Assembly (NCBI GenBank): GCA_003343885.1
Contig: QAKH01000051.1
Coordinates: forward strand, 1-7,905
Direction of reading: 5' to 3'
Length of the DNA: 7,905 nucleotides
Source of the DNA: Clostridiales bacterium
GTDB taxonomy: Bacteria > Bacillota > Clostridia > Oscillospirales > CAG-382
Each line of letters opens with the position of its first letter. Position 1 is the first letter of the stretch. Both the position numbers and the translations under genes were made by a program. Below, piece by piece: positions 1-6,076 of this stretch. The notes under the pieces were generated by a model. It made no database searches and was not told the DNA's origin. It saw only the letters and a program-made list of their open reading frames with translations.

Positions 1-69
1 GTCGAGAGGGTGCGCACACCCTCCGCGTACTTTTTTGGCACCTTTTTTCGTACGAGCGAAAAAAGTGCG
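1..69. other. Two stem-loops in non-coding DNA at the window edge
   Basis: No gene is supported here. Two hairpins are visible. Positions 6-12 (GAGGGTG) pair with 17-23 (CACCCTC) around a 4-base loop. Positions 38-50 (GCAC, a bulged C, TTTTTTCG) pair with 57-68 (CGAAAAAA, GTGC). The second lies directly before repeat module A, just as a T-rich/A-rich hairpin lies directly before module A in the second copy (2265-2291), so it may be part of the same repeat family. A 76-codon open frame crosses the region but runs through all the hairpins and resembles no protein. Confidence 0.5.
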
Positions 70-253
70 GCGGCGAAGCGCCGCTGCAATACTCGCGAAC
101 GAGCAAGCGAAAATAACAAATTTAATTTTTCGCGAAAACAAGCCCGTTTGTGCGGTATAAATTCAACCGCACAAACTCATATAAAAAACAAAATTAAGTT
201 CTTTTGCGCCGCTTTTCTTCGAAAGAAAAGCAGGCACTAAGACCGCTCCAATT
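70..253 (+). repeat. Modular intergenic repeat, copy 1 (order A-B, then a decayed A)
   Basis: This copy aligns with 2208-2344. Module A (70-123) matches 2291-2344 at 42 of 54 positions without gaps. It begins with a small hairpin (GCGGCG-AAG-CGCCGC, 70-84). Module B (146-231) matches 2208-2288. It shares an identical 18-mer (164-181, CAACCGCACAAACTCATA), an identical 11-mer (197-207, AGTTCTTTTGC) and an identical CCGCTTTTCTT arm (209-219), with a net 5-base length difference between the 18-mer and the 11-mer. B contains a 10-bp perfect inverted repeat (146-155 with 167-176) and a hairpin (211-219 with 223-231). Positions 232-253 resemble a decayed start of another A module. The strand is arbitrary. 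The family was not identified. Confidence 0.75.
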
Positions 254-266
254 AGAGCAATAAGGC

Positions 267-566
267 TTACATGTGCTCGCTGAGAGCCTTTTCAAAAGAA
301 ACAGATGAATCTGAACGATTTTCAAGATAAGCAGTGATAAGAGCATCTTCAAGCTTGTGCCGGAATTCAGAGTTTATCGGGTGAACAATATCTTTGTATT
401 CACCGCTCTGTGTTTTTTTGCTTGGCATAACGACAAAATATTTGTCGCGCGCATAAATTATTTTAACGTCGTGTATCGCAATACATCCGTCAAGAGTAAG
501 AGAAATAACGGCCTTAAGAGGCTGATCTTCAAAAGTTTTTCTTATTTTTATATCCGTGATTTCCAT
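267..566 (-). CDS. spoVG: SpoVG septation/sporulation regulator
   Basis: The product is a 99-residue SpoVG family protein, a small cytoplasmic nucleic-acid-binding regulator known to affect asymmetric septation, sporulation and, in several Firmicutes, capsule or virulence genes. The family pattern is clear: an MEITDIKIRK start, LKAVISLTLDG (17-27), IHDVKII (31-37), the signature VMPSKKT (46-52) and DIVHPINS (59-66). Its length equals the family norm. I chose the ATG at 566 because the family starts with MEITD-like sequence and a GAAAGGA ribosome-binding site lies about 9 bases upstream; an upstream in-frame ATG at 617 would add 17 unrelated residues. It is divergent from murC. No clear terminator follows it: the repeat hairpins downstream lack a T-run in this direction. 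Confidence 0.95.
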   Translation of the reverse strand: MEITDIKIRKTFEDQPLKAVISLTLDGCIAIHDVKIIYARDKYFVVMPSKKTQSGEYKDIVHPINSEFRHKLEDALITAYLENRSDSSVSFEKALSEHM

Positions 567-672
567 ATATGGTACAGTCCTTTCTTTTGGGTTGTAGATA
601 GTATTGTGCGTAATCACGTTTATTATTCAGAACCGTGCAAATCCGGTACTTGAGAAAGGAACGAACTTTTTT

Positions 673-2043
673 ATGGAACTGAAACAGTTGAAAAATGTAT
701 ATTTTATCGGTATAGGCGGAATAAGCATGTCGTCTTTGGCACTGATATTAAAGGAAAGAGGCATAAATGTCGCCGGATACGATTTTAAACATAGCGAAAA
801 TACGGATTTGCTCGAAAAAAACTCGGTTAAGGTGTACTACTCTTTCTCTCCCGAAAACCAAAACGGCTTTGATACAGTCGTGTATACGGCGGCAATATCG
901 GAAAACGATCCGGAGCTTGTGCAGGCGAAAAAGAACGGCTCGGCAATTCTTTCAAGAGCTGAGCTCTTGGGCATGATAACATCACATTATACCCACTCCG
1001 TAGGCGTTGCCGGCACGCACGGAAAGTCCACAACAACAGGTATGCTGTGCCATATTTTTGATGCCGCAAACGCTGACGCAACCGTACTTGCCGGAGCGGT
1101 TATTCCAATGCTTGACTCAACCTACCGTGCCGGAAAAGGCGACGTCGCAGTTTTTGAAGCGTGCGAATATAAAAATTCATATCATTCCATGCGCCCGACC
1201 ATAAGACTTGTGCTAAACTGTGAGTTTGACCACGTGGACTTTTTCGGTAACATGGAAAATGTCATAGCCTCTTTCAGGAAATATATGGATACCGATAGCG
1301 GTCAGGGTGAAAACATAGCGCTTGTAAACGCCGATTGCCCGGCAAGCCTTAAGGCGTGCGACGGTATAGAAACCAAAACGTATACTTTTTCCGTAAAAAA
1401 TACCGAAGCCGATTTTTATGCTGAAAATATCTGTGATGAGGACGGATATGATAAGTTTGATGTTTACGCACTCGGAAAAAAATATTGCACCGTAAAACCC
1501 GGAGTGCCGGGAACGCATAATATGTCAAACGCCCTTGCGGCAGCAGCGGCGGCATATCTTTGCGGAGTATCCGGAGAGGCTGTGGAAAAAGGACTTTCAT
1601 CTTTTCACGGCGTGAAAAGACGTTTTGAAAAGCTCGGAAATACTAAAGGAGGAGCGGTGGTAATAGACGACTATGCACATCATCCGGACGAGATTGCCGC
1701 AACGCTGAAAACAGCAAAAAGGATATGTGTACCCGGAGCAAAGGTCTTCTGCATATTCCAGCCACATACCTATTCTCGCTTCTCGGCGCTTATGCCGGAC
1801 TTTGCAAAATCGCTTTCACTTGCCGACCGTGTTGTCATGGCTGATATATATGCGGCAAGAGAGGTAAATACAAGCGGAATTTGCTCCTCGGATATTAAAA
1901 AATACTTGCCTGACGCAGTGTATTTTGATTCTTTTGAAAAAATTGCGGATTATGTGAAAACAACCGCCCGTACCTCGGATATTGTTATTACCATGGGTGC
2001 AGGCGACGTGTATAAAATAGCTCCTATGCTGATTGCCGAGTAA
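673..2043 (+). CDS. murC: UDP-N-acetylmuramate--L-alanine ligase (MurC)
   Basis: This cytoplasmic enzyme adds L-alanine to UDP-N-acetylmuramate using ATP, the first amino-acid addition in peptidoglycan precursor synthesis. The 456-residue length is normal. The N-terminal UDP-substrate domain has GIGGISMS (13-20). The central Mur ligase ATPase domain has the P-loop GTHGKSTT (114-121), the acidic EACEY (162-166) and NCEFDH (182-187). HNMSNALAA (282-290) leads into the C-terminal domain with GVKRRFE (313-319), DDYAHHP (332-338) and FQPHTYSR (362-369). The EACEY stretch replaces the EADESD of many MurC proteins; I believe this form occurs in other Clostridia. I chose the ATG at 673, with AAGGA at 656-660, over the ATG at 604 because the protein then starts just before the nucleotide-binding strand. 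A strong terminator follows at 2129-2178, so it is probably monocistronic. Confidence 0.97.
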   Translation: MELKQLKNVYFIGIGGISMSSLALILKERGINVAGYDFKHSENTDLLEKNSVKVYYSFSPENQNGFDTVVYTAAISENDPELVQAKKNGSAILSRAELLGMITSHYTHSVGVAGTHGKSTTTGMLCHIFDAANADATVLAGAVIPMLDSTYRAGKGDVAVFEACEYKNSYHSMRPTIRLVLNCEFDHVDFFGNMENVIASFRKYMDTDSGQGENIALVNADCPASLKACDGIETKTYTFSVKNTEADFYAENICDEDGYDKFDVYALGKKYCTVKPGVPGTHNMSNALAAAAAAYLCGVSGEAVEKGLSSFHGVKRRFEKLGNTKGGAVVIDDYAHHPDEIAATLKTAKRICVPGAKVFCIFQPHTYSRFSALMPDFAKSLSLADRVVMADIYAAREVNTSGICSSDIKKYLPDAVYFDSFEKIADYVKTTARTSDIVITMGAGDVYKIAPMLIAE

Positions 2044-2066
2044 GCCTTACGAGGGGTTTATATTTT

Positions 2067-2111
2067 ATGGGGTTCCACCCCATACCCCGCCCACTTTTTA
2101 AAAAAAGTGGG
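2067..2111. other. Two adjacent hairpins downstream of murC
   Basis: Hairpin one pairs ATGGGGT (2067-2073) with ACCCCAT (2077-2083) around TCC. Hairpin two pairs CCCACTTTTT (2090-2099) with AAAAAGTGGG (2102-2111), nearly a continuous palindrome. Neither is followed by a T-run, so neither is a classical terminator. They could protect the murC transcript 3' end or be another mobile or repetitive palindrome. Function is not known. Confidence 0.6.
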
Positions 2112-2128
2112 GGAAAAACAATATTTTA

Positions 2129-2178
2129 CCGCCAAGCATCCCACTCACTCCGTTCGTGCGATGCTTGGCGGCTTTTTT
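2129..2178 (+). terminator. Rho-independent terminator for murC
   Basis: A perfect 12-bp GC-rich stem, CCGCCAAGCATC (2129-2140) with GATGCTTGGCGG (2160-2171), is followed by C and TTTTTT. Within the 19-base apical part, CAC (2142-2144) can also pair with GTG (2156-2158) past a C/C mismatch. It lies 86 bases after the murC stop. The T-run is only on the plus strand, so it is directional. It separates murC from the germination operon. Confidence 0.88.
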
Positions 2179-2207
2179 ATTTGTTTTTGTTTTGTGTAAT
2201 TTTTTAA

Positions 2208-2373
2208 GTTTACAAAGCATAAACACAACCGCACAAACTCATAAAAAAAATCGAGTTCTTTTGCCCCGCTTTTCTTTAAAAGAAAAGCGGGCGGCAATGT
2301 GCCGTTCCAACTTTCGCGGACGAGTAAGCAAAAATAATAAATTTCTTGTCCTGTTTTTTACGAAAAACAGGGC
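2208..2373 (+). repeat. Modular intergenic repeat, copy 2 (order B-A), plus trailing hairpin
   Basis: Module B (2208-2291) aligns with 146-231 and module A (2291-2344) with 70-123, so the module order is the reverse of the A-B order in copy 1. This is the pattern expected if the ancestral element was a tandem array. The B hairpin is longer here: CCCGCTTTTCTTT (2265-2277) pairs with AAAGAAAAGCGGG (2279-2291), with a tight apex. The left arm of the copy 1 inverted repeat is degenerate here (2208-2217), while the right arm is intact. After module A comes a separate hairpin, GTCCTGTTTTT (2348-2358) with AAAAACAGGGC (2363-2373), including one G-T pair. The only open frames here are shadows; no gene is supported. 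Confidence 0.75.
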
Positions 2374-2388
2374 ATTTTTATTTTTTGC

Positions 2389-2417
2389 GTATTTTCTTGC
2401 TTTTTCCGGAAATAATA
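2389..2417 (+). promoter_or_regulatory. Candidate forespore (sigma G/F-type) promoter for the ger operon
   Basis: GTATT (2389-2393) resembles the sigma G -35 pattern GHATR at 4 of 5 positions. After a 17-base spacer, AATAATA (2411-2417) resembles the -10 pattern CATNHTA at 6 of 7. The predicted start is about 50 bases before the GerA start codon. Known germinant-receptor operons use sigma G, which fits, but the local sequence is very AT-rich and chance matches are likely. Confidence 0.3.
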
Positions 2418-2474
2418 TCCATATACTTCTATCCATTTTGTGTACTCCCTTTCAGAAAAAGGAGAAAAATTCGT

Positions 2475-3896
2475 ATGCTGACACAGATAACAGCCGCCGA
2501 ACTTAAAAGCAAACTCGAACAAACCTTTTTAAATTGCGGCGATTTTAATATACGTGCCGTTCTGGTAAAAGAACAAACACTGTACCTTGCAAATCTCGGC
2601 GGATATACAAGCCGTGACTATATTTCCGAAAACGTCATAAAACCTGTAATCGACGCCTCTCCCGATTTTATCGACGACTCTACCTTTTTGCACGTGCTGT
2701 ATAGCTCGGAAGCGGCCGCCCTTGCGAACTTTGATGAAGTGTGCAATCGTTTGCTTGCGGGTTTTGCCGTCATTTTCTGCGATATCCCCTCAGGAGTTAC
2801 CGCATATGCCTGTATGTCAAGAGCCGATCCCGGAAGAGGAGTAAGCGAACCGGATAATGAAGCGGTAGTCAGAGGCCCGAGAGAAGGCTTTATCGAAAAA
2901 GTTGAGGATAATATCGCAATTCTCAGAAAAAGACTAAGAACTCCGGCAATGAAAGTACTAAGCTTCCAGTCGGGCAAGTATTCAGAAATAACCGTCAAGG
3001 TAGTCTATATCGAAGGCGTTGCCGATATAAATCTTGTGAATGACGTCGCGCAGAGAATAAAAAATATGAAACTCGATTCGGTTATGGATTCCGGGTATAT
3101 TGAGCAGTTCTTAACCGGAGGACGATCAAGACTGTTTACCGAAGTCGGCAACAGCGAAAAACCAGATAAGGTAGCCGCAAAGCTCACCGAGGGCAGAGTC
3201 GCCGTCCTTTGCGACGGAAGTCCGGTGGCGCTCACCGTGCCGTATCTGTTCGTTGAAAGCCTGCAGTCTGCCGAGGACTATCTCAAAACTCCGTATTACG
3301 CAACGTTCATTCGGTTCGTGCGGTTTGTCAGTATGCTCATAAGCTTGTACCTGCCGGCTTTTTATATGGCGGTAATGGAACATCATAAAAACGCAGTGCC
3401 GCACATGCTGTATTCGGCAATGACCGAGGCAAGACAGGACGTTCCGTTCAGTTTGTTCGGTGAGCTTGTAGTGATTTTGCTTATTTTTGAGCTTATACGT
3501 GAAGTGGGCGTCCGTATGCCGGGAGCGGTGGGAAGCGCTGTCAGTATTGTCGGCGGACTCATACTCGGAGATGCCGCAATCTCCGCCGGCATTACAAGCG
3601 CTCCGGTAATAATGGTGGCGTCCCTTACTGCCATAACTACCTTTATTTTGCCGCCGTATATGAACAGCACCGTCCTTGTAAGATTTGCTAATATACTTGC
3701 CGCACGGCTTTTCGGCATAGTCGGCATAGCGCTGTCGCTTACTCTTCTGATTGTCCACCTTTGCGGCAAAAAATCGTTTGGCGTGCCGTATATGCTGCCG
3801 TTTGCGCCTGTTAATGTTTCAGGACTTAACGATACGGTATTTATGCGGCCGAAAAAGGCGCTTGAGAATTCTTCTAAGGAGTTGGGCGGCTCTTGA
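2475..3896 (+). CDS. gerAA: GerA-family spore germinant receptor, A subunit
   Basis: The product is a 473-residue GerA/GerKA/GerBA-type subunit, located in the spore inner membrane, where A, B and C subunits form a receptor that senses nutrients and triggers germination. The N-terminal soluble half carries the family hallmark SEPDNEAVVRGPREGF (124-139), then NIAILRKRLRTPAMK (146-160), VVYIEGVAD (176-184) and DSGYIEQFL (205-213). The membrane half has hydrophobic segments at about 283-300, 330-342, 350-372, 376-396 and 408-430, with the conserved EVGVRMPGAVGSA (343-355). Length is typical or slightly short. I chose the ATG at 2475: AAGGAG lies 11 bases upstream, and the 43-residue upstream extension reads through repeat DNA. 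Its stop overlaps the next gene, indicating translational coupling. The cognate germinant cannot be read from sequence. Confidence 0.93.
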   Translation: MLTQITAAELKSKLEQTFLNCGDFNIRAVLVKEQTLYLANLGGYTSRDYISENVIKPVIDASPDFIDDSTFLHVLYSSEAAALANFDEVCNRLLAGFAVIFCDIPSGVTAYACMSRADPGRGVSEPDNEAVVRGPREGFIEKVEDNIAILRKRLRTPAMKVLSFQSGKYSEITVKVVYIEGVADINLVNDVAQRIKNMKLDSVMDSGYIEQFLTGGRSRLFTEVGNSEKPDKVAAKLTEGRVAVLCDGSPVALTVPYLFVESLQSAEDYLKTPYYATFIRFVRFVSMLISLYLPAFYMAVMEHHKNAVPHMLYSAMTEARQDVPFSLFGELVVILLIFELIREVGVRMPGAVGSAVSIVGGLILGDAAISAGITSAPVIMVASLTAITTFILPPYMNSTVLVRFANILAARLFGIVGIALSLTLLIVHLCGKKSFGVPYMLPFAPVNVSGLNDTVFMRPKKALENSSKELGGS

Positions 3897-4531
3897 GTCT
3901 TAATAAATTGAGTGTGAATAAATATTTTAGTAAACTTTCCTCTTCCGTGAGAACTGTAGGCTTTATGAGAACTACCGGTAAAAGAGTAAAGAAAACTATG
4001 TACTTGGCTGTTATATCGCTTGTTCTTGCCGGAACGCTTTGCGGCTGCTCGGATATTGTGAATAAGCAGCCGTTATATGTGTACGGCTTTGGACTTGATA
4101 CGAGAGAAGCCGGAGTAATGCTGTACGTCCTTTGCGGAGAGGGCGGCGGTAACAGCGGCGGAAGCAGTGGAAGCAGTGGAAACGAAGGCGGCTCCTCCGG
4201 TTCGGAGCAGGCAAAGGAATCAAGTCTAAACGTGCTTTCCTTTGCCGGAAAAGATACAGAGTCTGCGTTTGAAAACTTTTTTTCGGAAAACGGAGACGTA
4301 TATACCGGTACGGTCGAAGCATACCTGTTAGGCGCCGGAGTAGATAAGAAAACGCTTGACGATTTCAAGGTCTATCTTGTCAATTCAAATAAATTGCCGC
4401 TTAAGCGAAACGCTTACTATAATGCGGACCCGTACAGTTATTTTGTCAGCTGTGCTAAGGAAGCTGACGAGGAGACGGTTTCCGAAATGCTTGAAACGGA
4501 CGGAGTAAATGTCATAAGATTTTCATTTTAA
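3893..4531 (+). CDS. Short GerC-like lipoprotein (germinant receptor C subunit, first domain only)
   Basis: The 212-residue product has basic residues, a hydrophobic segment (about 36-48) and a lipobox LCGC with Cys52, so it is a predicted lipoprotein. After the Cys, YVYGFGLD (62-69) matches the GerC strand usually written as GiD. LNVLSFAGKDTESAFENFF (112-130) and VEAYLLGAGV through RNAYYNAD (141-179) follow the first GerC domain. Typical GerC proteins are about 350-400 residues with further domains; those are absent. Residues 82-104 are a Gly/Ser-rich linker inside the domain. I chose TTG at 3893 because AAGGAG (3876-3881) precedes it at 11 bases and it overlaps the upstream stop (TTGA). An ATG at 3965 would give a more usual signal peptide but has no ribosome-binding site. 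The GerC assignment rests on motif pattern and on position between A and B genes. Confidence 0.68.
   Translation: MSLNKLSVNKYFSKLSSSVRTVGFMRTTGKRVKKTMYLAVISLVLAGTLCGCSDIVNKQPLYVYGFGLDTREAGVMLYVLCGEGGGNSGGSSGSSGNEGGSSGSEQAKESSLNVLSFAGKDTESAFENFFSENGDVYTGTVEAYLLGAGVDKKTLDDFKVYLVNSNKLPLKRNAYYNADPYSYFVSCAKEADEETVSEMLETDGVNVIRFSF
4136..4204 (+). repeat. Low-complexity Gly/Ser linker coding segment
   Basis: Codons 82-104 of the GerC-like gene encode mostly Gly, Ser, Glu and Asn. The segment includes a perfect tandem 9-mer, GGAAGCAGT, at 4160-4168 and 4169-4177. Such short in-frame repeats can expand or shrink by slippage, so linker length may vary between strains. Confidence 0.7.
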
Positions 4532-4575
4532 CCGGTTGACAAACTTTCTGAAAAGAGGAGGCAAACATATAAGCA

Positions 4576-5667
4576 ATGAACAGGTTAAATAACACCGTCA
4601 CATACAGCATAGCGGTTTTTGCGTTTTTGTATTCGGGAACAGTCGTGTACTGTCCTTTTTACATGTCCGGAAGCGCGGTAATAAACTATGCTGTAACAAG
4701 TGCCGTGTGCTTAATTTATTCATACGCCGCCGCAAAATACTTTTCCTCAAGAAGTTTTTTGCCTCCCAAAGGTCCGGCAGGACTTTTTTCGGTAACGCTA
4801 AGCGGATGTGTGTGCGTAGTGGGCTCGGCGCTTGCGGCGGAGTACGTTAAAACTCTCGCCGGCTTTGCGGAAAATTACGCAAGGGCGTTTACGGTTTTCA
4901 GTGCGGCGGCGGCAATACTTTTTCTCGGCGTGTATGCCGCAAGCAGAGGAAGAATCTGCGTAAACGGACTGGCGCTATTGGTGTTTTGGCTCTTTGTCGG
5001 ATGGACCGTTGCCGGCTTTTTCGGATTTTTTTCGGTAAAGGACGTTGTCACTATAGAAAGTCCGTTTTCAAGACTTACGGATACCGATATAGTGTCACTG
5101 TTAAAGAACACGGCATACGTCTGTCTTGACGTGACCTTGCTTGCGGTGGTTCTGACAGACGGAGAAAGTATGGCGGTAAGAAAAATTGTGCCTAAATCTT
5201 TTTTTTACGGCGCAGGCGCGTTTGTTTTGCTTACCGGATTTAATATTTTCAAAAATTTACTGATGTTCGGCGAAGATTTTTCCGCCTCCATGAATAATCC
5301 CGACCTTACCGCAATACGGCTTGTGCCGCTTTTTGACCTGCCGGAAGCAAGCGTTATCGTGAATACCTTTGCGTGTGCCGTAAAATTAAGCGTTTATGTG
5401 TGCGCCGCACTTTTTACGTTAAAGAATTCGTTTAAAAACAGGTATCGCTCAAAAAACGCGTGTATTGCCATGTATATAGCTATGTGCGCAGTGTGTACGG
5501 CTTTTCTGTTTTCCTTAAAAAACTCGGAAAAAGTACATTCTCCGACAGCACCGCCCGAGGAAAATCTTGCCGCAGGAGCCTTTTCAGTAATAAGTATAGC
5601 GCTTTGCGCCTTTTTGTGCTACGTTTTGTATTCAATTTCCATAAAACGTCAGAATAATACAAAATAG
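4576..5667 (+). CDS. GerB-like spore germination permease (B subunit), divergent
   Basis: The 363-residue, strongly hydrophobic protein has about ten membrane segments (approximately 9-27, 33-53, 69-90, 105-121, 131-152, 178-194, 208-227, 260-282, 296-313 and 333-354). That matches the length and topology of GerAB/GerKB proteins of the APC transporter superfamily, in which the B subunit is thought to bind the germinant. The stretch around 228-262, with LFGEDFS and IRLVPLFDLPEASV, resembles the family region before the eighth segment. Sequence motifs are weak, so the call depends partly on its place after A and C genes. The ATG at 4576 is the first after an in-frame stop at 4570. AGGAGG at 4556-4561 is 14 bases away, longer than usual. 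The C-terminus is basic (KRQNNTK). Confidence 0.72.
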   Translation: MNRLNNTVTYSIAVFAFLYSGTVVYCPFYMSGSAVINYAVTSAVCLIYSYAAAKYFSSRSFLPPKGPAGLFSVTLSGCVCVVGSALAAEYVKTLAGFAENYARAFTVFSAAAAILFLGVYAASRGRICVNGLALLVFWLFVGWTVAGFFGFFSVKDVVTIESPFSRLTDTDIVSLLKNTAYVCLDVTLLAVVLTDGESMAVRKIVPKSFFYGAGAFVLLTGFNIFKNLLMFGEDFSASMNNPDLTAIRLVPLFDLPEASVIVNTFACAVKLSVYVCAALFTLKNSFKNRYRSKNACIAMYIAMCAVCTAFLFSLKNSEKVHSPTAPPEENLAAGAFSVISIALCAFLCYVLYSISIKRQNNTK

Positions 5668-5692
5668 ACTGCCTTTATCCGACAGTTTTTTT
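5668..5692 (+). terminator. Weak candidate terminator between ger and spoIIA operons
   Basis: ACTG (5668-5671) pairs with CAGT (5683-5686), and one further pair forms past a C/A mismatch, followed by seven T residues (5686-5692). The stem is short, so termination would be partial. It overlaps the candidate promoter region of spoIIAA. Confidence 0.35.
5678..5684 (-). promoter_or_regulatory. Candidate Spo0A box upstream of spoIIA
   Basis: On the minus strand these bases read TGTCGGA, one mismatch from the Spo0A box TGNCGAA. It sits just before the candidate -35 of the spoIIA promoter. In Bacillus and Clostridia the spoIIA operon is activated by phosphorylated Spo0A. A single 7-mer with one mismatch is weak evidence. 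Confidence 0.28.
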
Positions 5693-5718
5693 GGGAATAT
5701 ACCTATATAATATATAAT
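5691..5718 (+). promoter_or_regulatory. Candidate promoter of the spoIIA operon
   Basis: TTGGGA (5691-5696, 4 of 6 matches to TTGACA) is followed after 16 bases by TATAAT (5713-5718). Another TATAAT at 5706-5711 has no matching -35. In B. subtilis this operon uses sigma H with Spo0A. GGGAATAT here resembles a sigma H -35 element, but no GAAT-type -10 follows at the right spacing, so the sequence favours a sigma A-like reading. Confidence 0.42.
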
Positions 5719-5736
5719 ACGAAAGGAAGGATAGGT

Positions 5737-6048
5737 ATGCAGATGAAAGCGTATTCGGCACAGGATAAACTGATTGTGTCGCTTGACGGGGAAATAGACC
5801 ACCATTCCGCGGCGGAAATAAGGGAAGGGCTTGACAAAATGATAGCGGTAAGCAGGCCGAAGGTAATGGTTCTCGAACTGTCGGGAATAGATTTTATGGA
5901 TAGCTCAGGACTTGGGCTTGTGCTTGGCAGGTACCGCAGACTAAATGAAATGGGCTCACAGATGGTAATAAAAAATCCCGGAGCGAGAACGGAAAAAATT
6001 CTTGCCATGGCGGGCGTGGACAAGCTTATAAAAATTATACGTTCGTAA
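5737..6048 (+). CDS. spoIIAA: Anti-sigma F factor antagonist SpoIIAA
   Basis: This is a 103-residue STAS-domain protein. Unphosphorylated SpoIIAA binds SpoIIAB and frees sigma F in the forespore; SpoIIAB phosphorylates it and the SpoIIE phosphatase reactivates it. GEIDHHSA (18-25) and FMDSSGLGLVLGRYRRL (53-69) are diagnostic. By alignment with B. subtilis SpoIIAA from memory, Ser56 corresponds to the phosphorylated Ser58. The length is slightly below the B. subtilis protein, mainly at the C-terminus. I prefer the ATG at 5737 over 5743 because AGGAAGG ends six bases upstream. It is the first gene of the operon; spoIIAB follows after 28 bases. Confidence 0.95.
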   Translation: MQMKAYSAQDKLIVSLDGEIDHHSAAEIREGLDKMIAVSRPKVMVLELSGIDFMDSSGLGLVLGRYRRLNEMGSQMVIKNPGARTEKILAMAGVDKLIKIIRS

Positions 6049-6076
6049 GAAACGGTTTGGGAAAGGAACATAAAAT

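Noticed and set aside
211..231. Terminator for spoVG
   Set aside because: The hairpin is perfect but on the minus strand it is followed by GGCGCAAAAG rather than a T-run, and its sequence belongs to the repeat module.
10..240. Open frame of 76 codons on the plus strand
   Set aside because: It runs through the hairpins and repeat modules, starts with GTG without a ribosome-binding site and resembles no protein. Its similarity to the open frame at 2156-2506 simply reflects the shared DNA repeat.
70..253. CRISPR array or group II intron
   Set aside because: There are only two degenerate copies 2 kb apart, no regular spacers, no reverse transcriptase and no cas genes.
567..672. Sigma H promoter for spoVG on the minus strand (CGGATTT ... 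GAAT)
   Set aside because: The two elements are 10 bases apart, about four fewer than the sigma H spacing seen in B. subtilis spoVG. No convincing sigma A promoter was found in either direction in this gap, so none is annotated.
2156..2506. Open frame of 116 codons on the plus strand
   Set aside because: It begins inside the murC terminator stem, crosses repeat copy 2 and overlaps the GerA start; it is not coding.
3126..3769. Long minus-strand open frames inside gerA (128 and 210 codons)
   Set aside because: They are antisense shadows of a clear GerA gene, with no ribosome-binding sites and no recognisable protein features.
3893..4531. GerC-like gene as a frameshifted pseudogene
   Set aside because: The frame is fully open with lipobox and structured C-terminus, and the next 44 bases before the permease leave no room for missing GerC domains in another frame.
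4536..4541. TTGACA before the GerB-like gene as a promoter
   Set aside because: No -10 element occurs 16-18 bases downstream; that position is the ribosome-binding site. Most likely chance.
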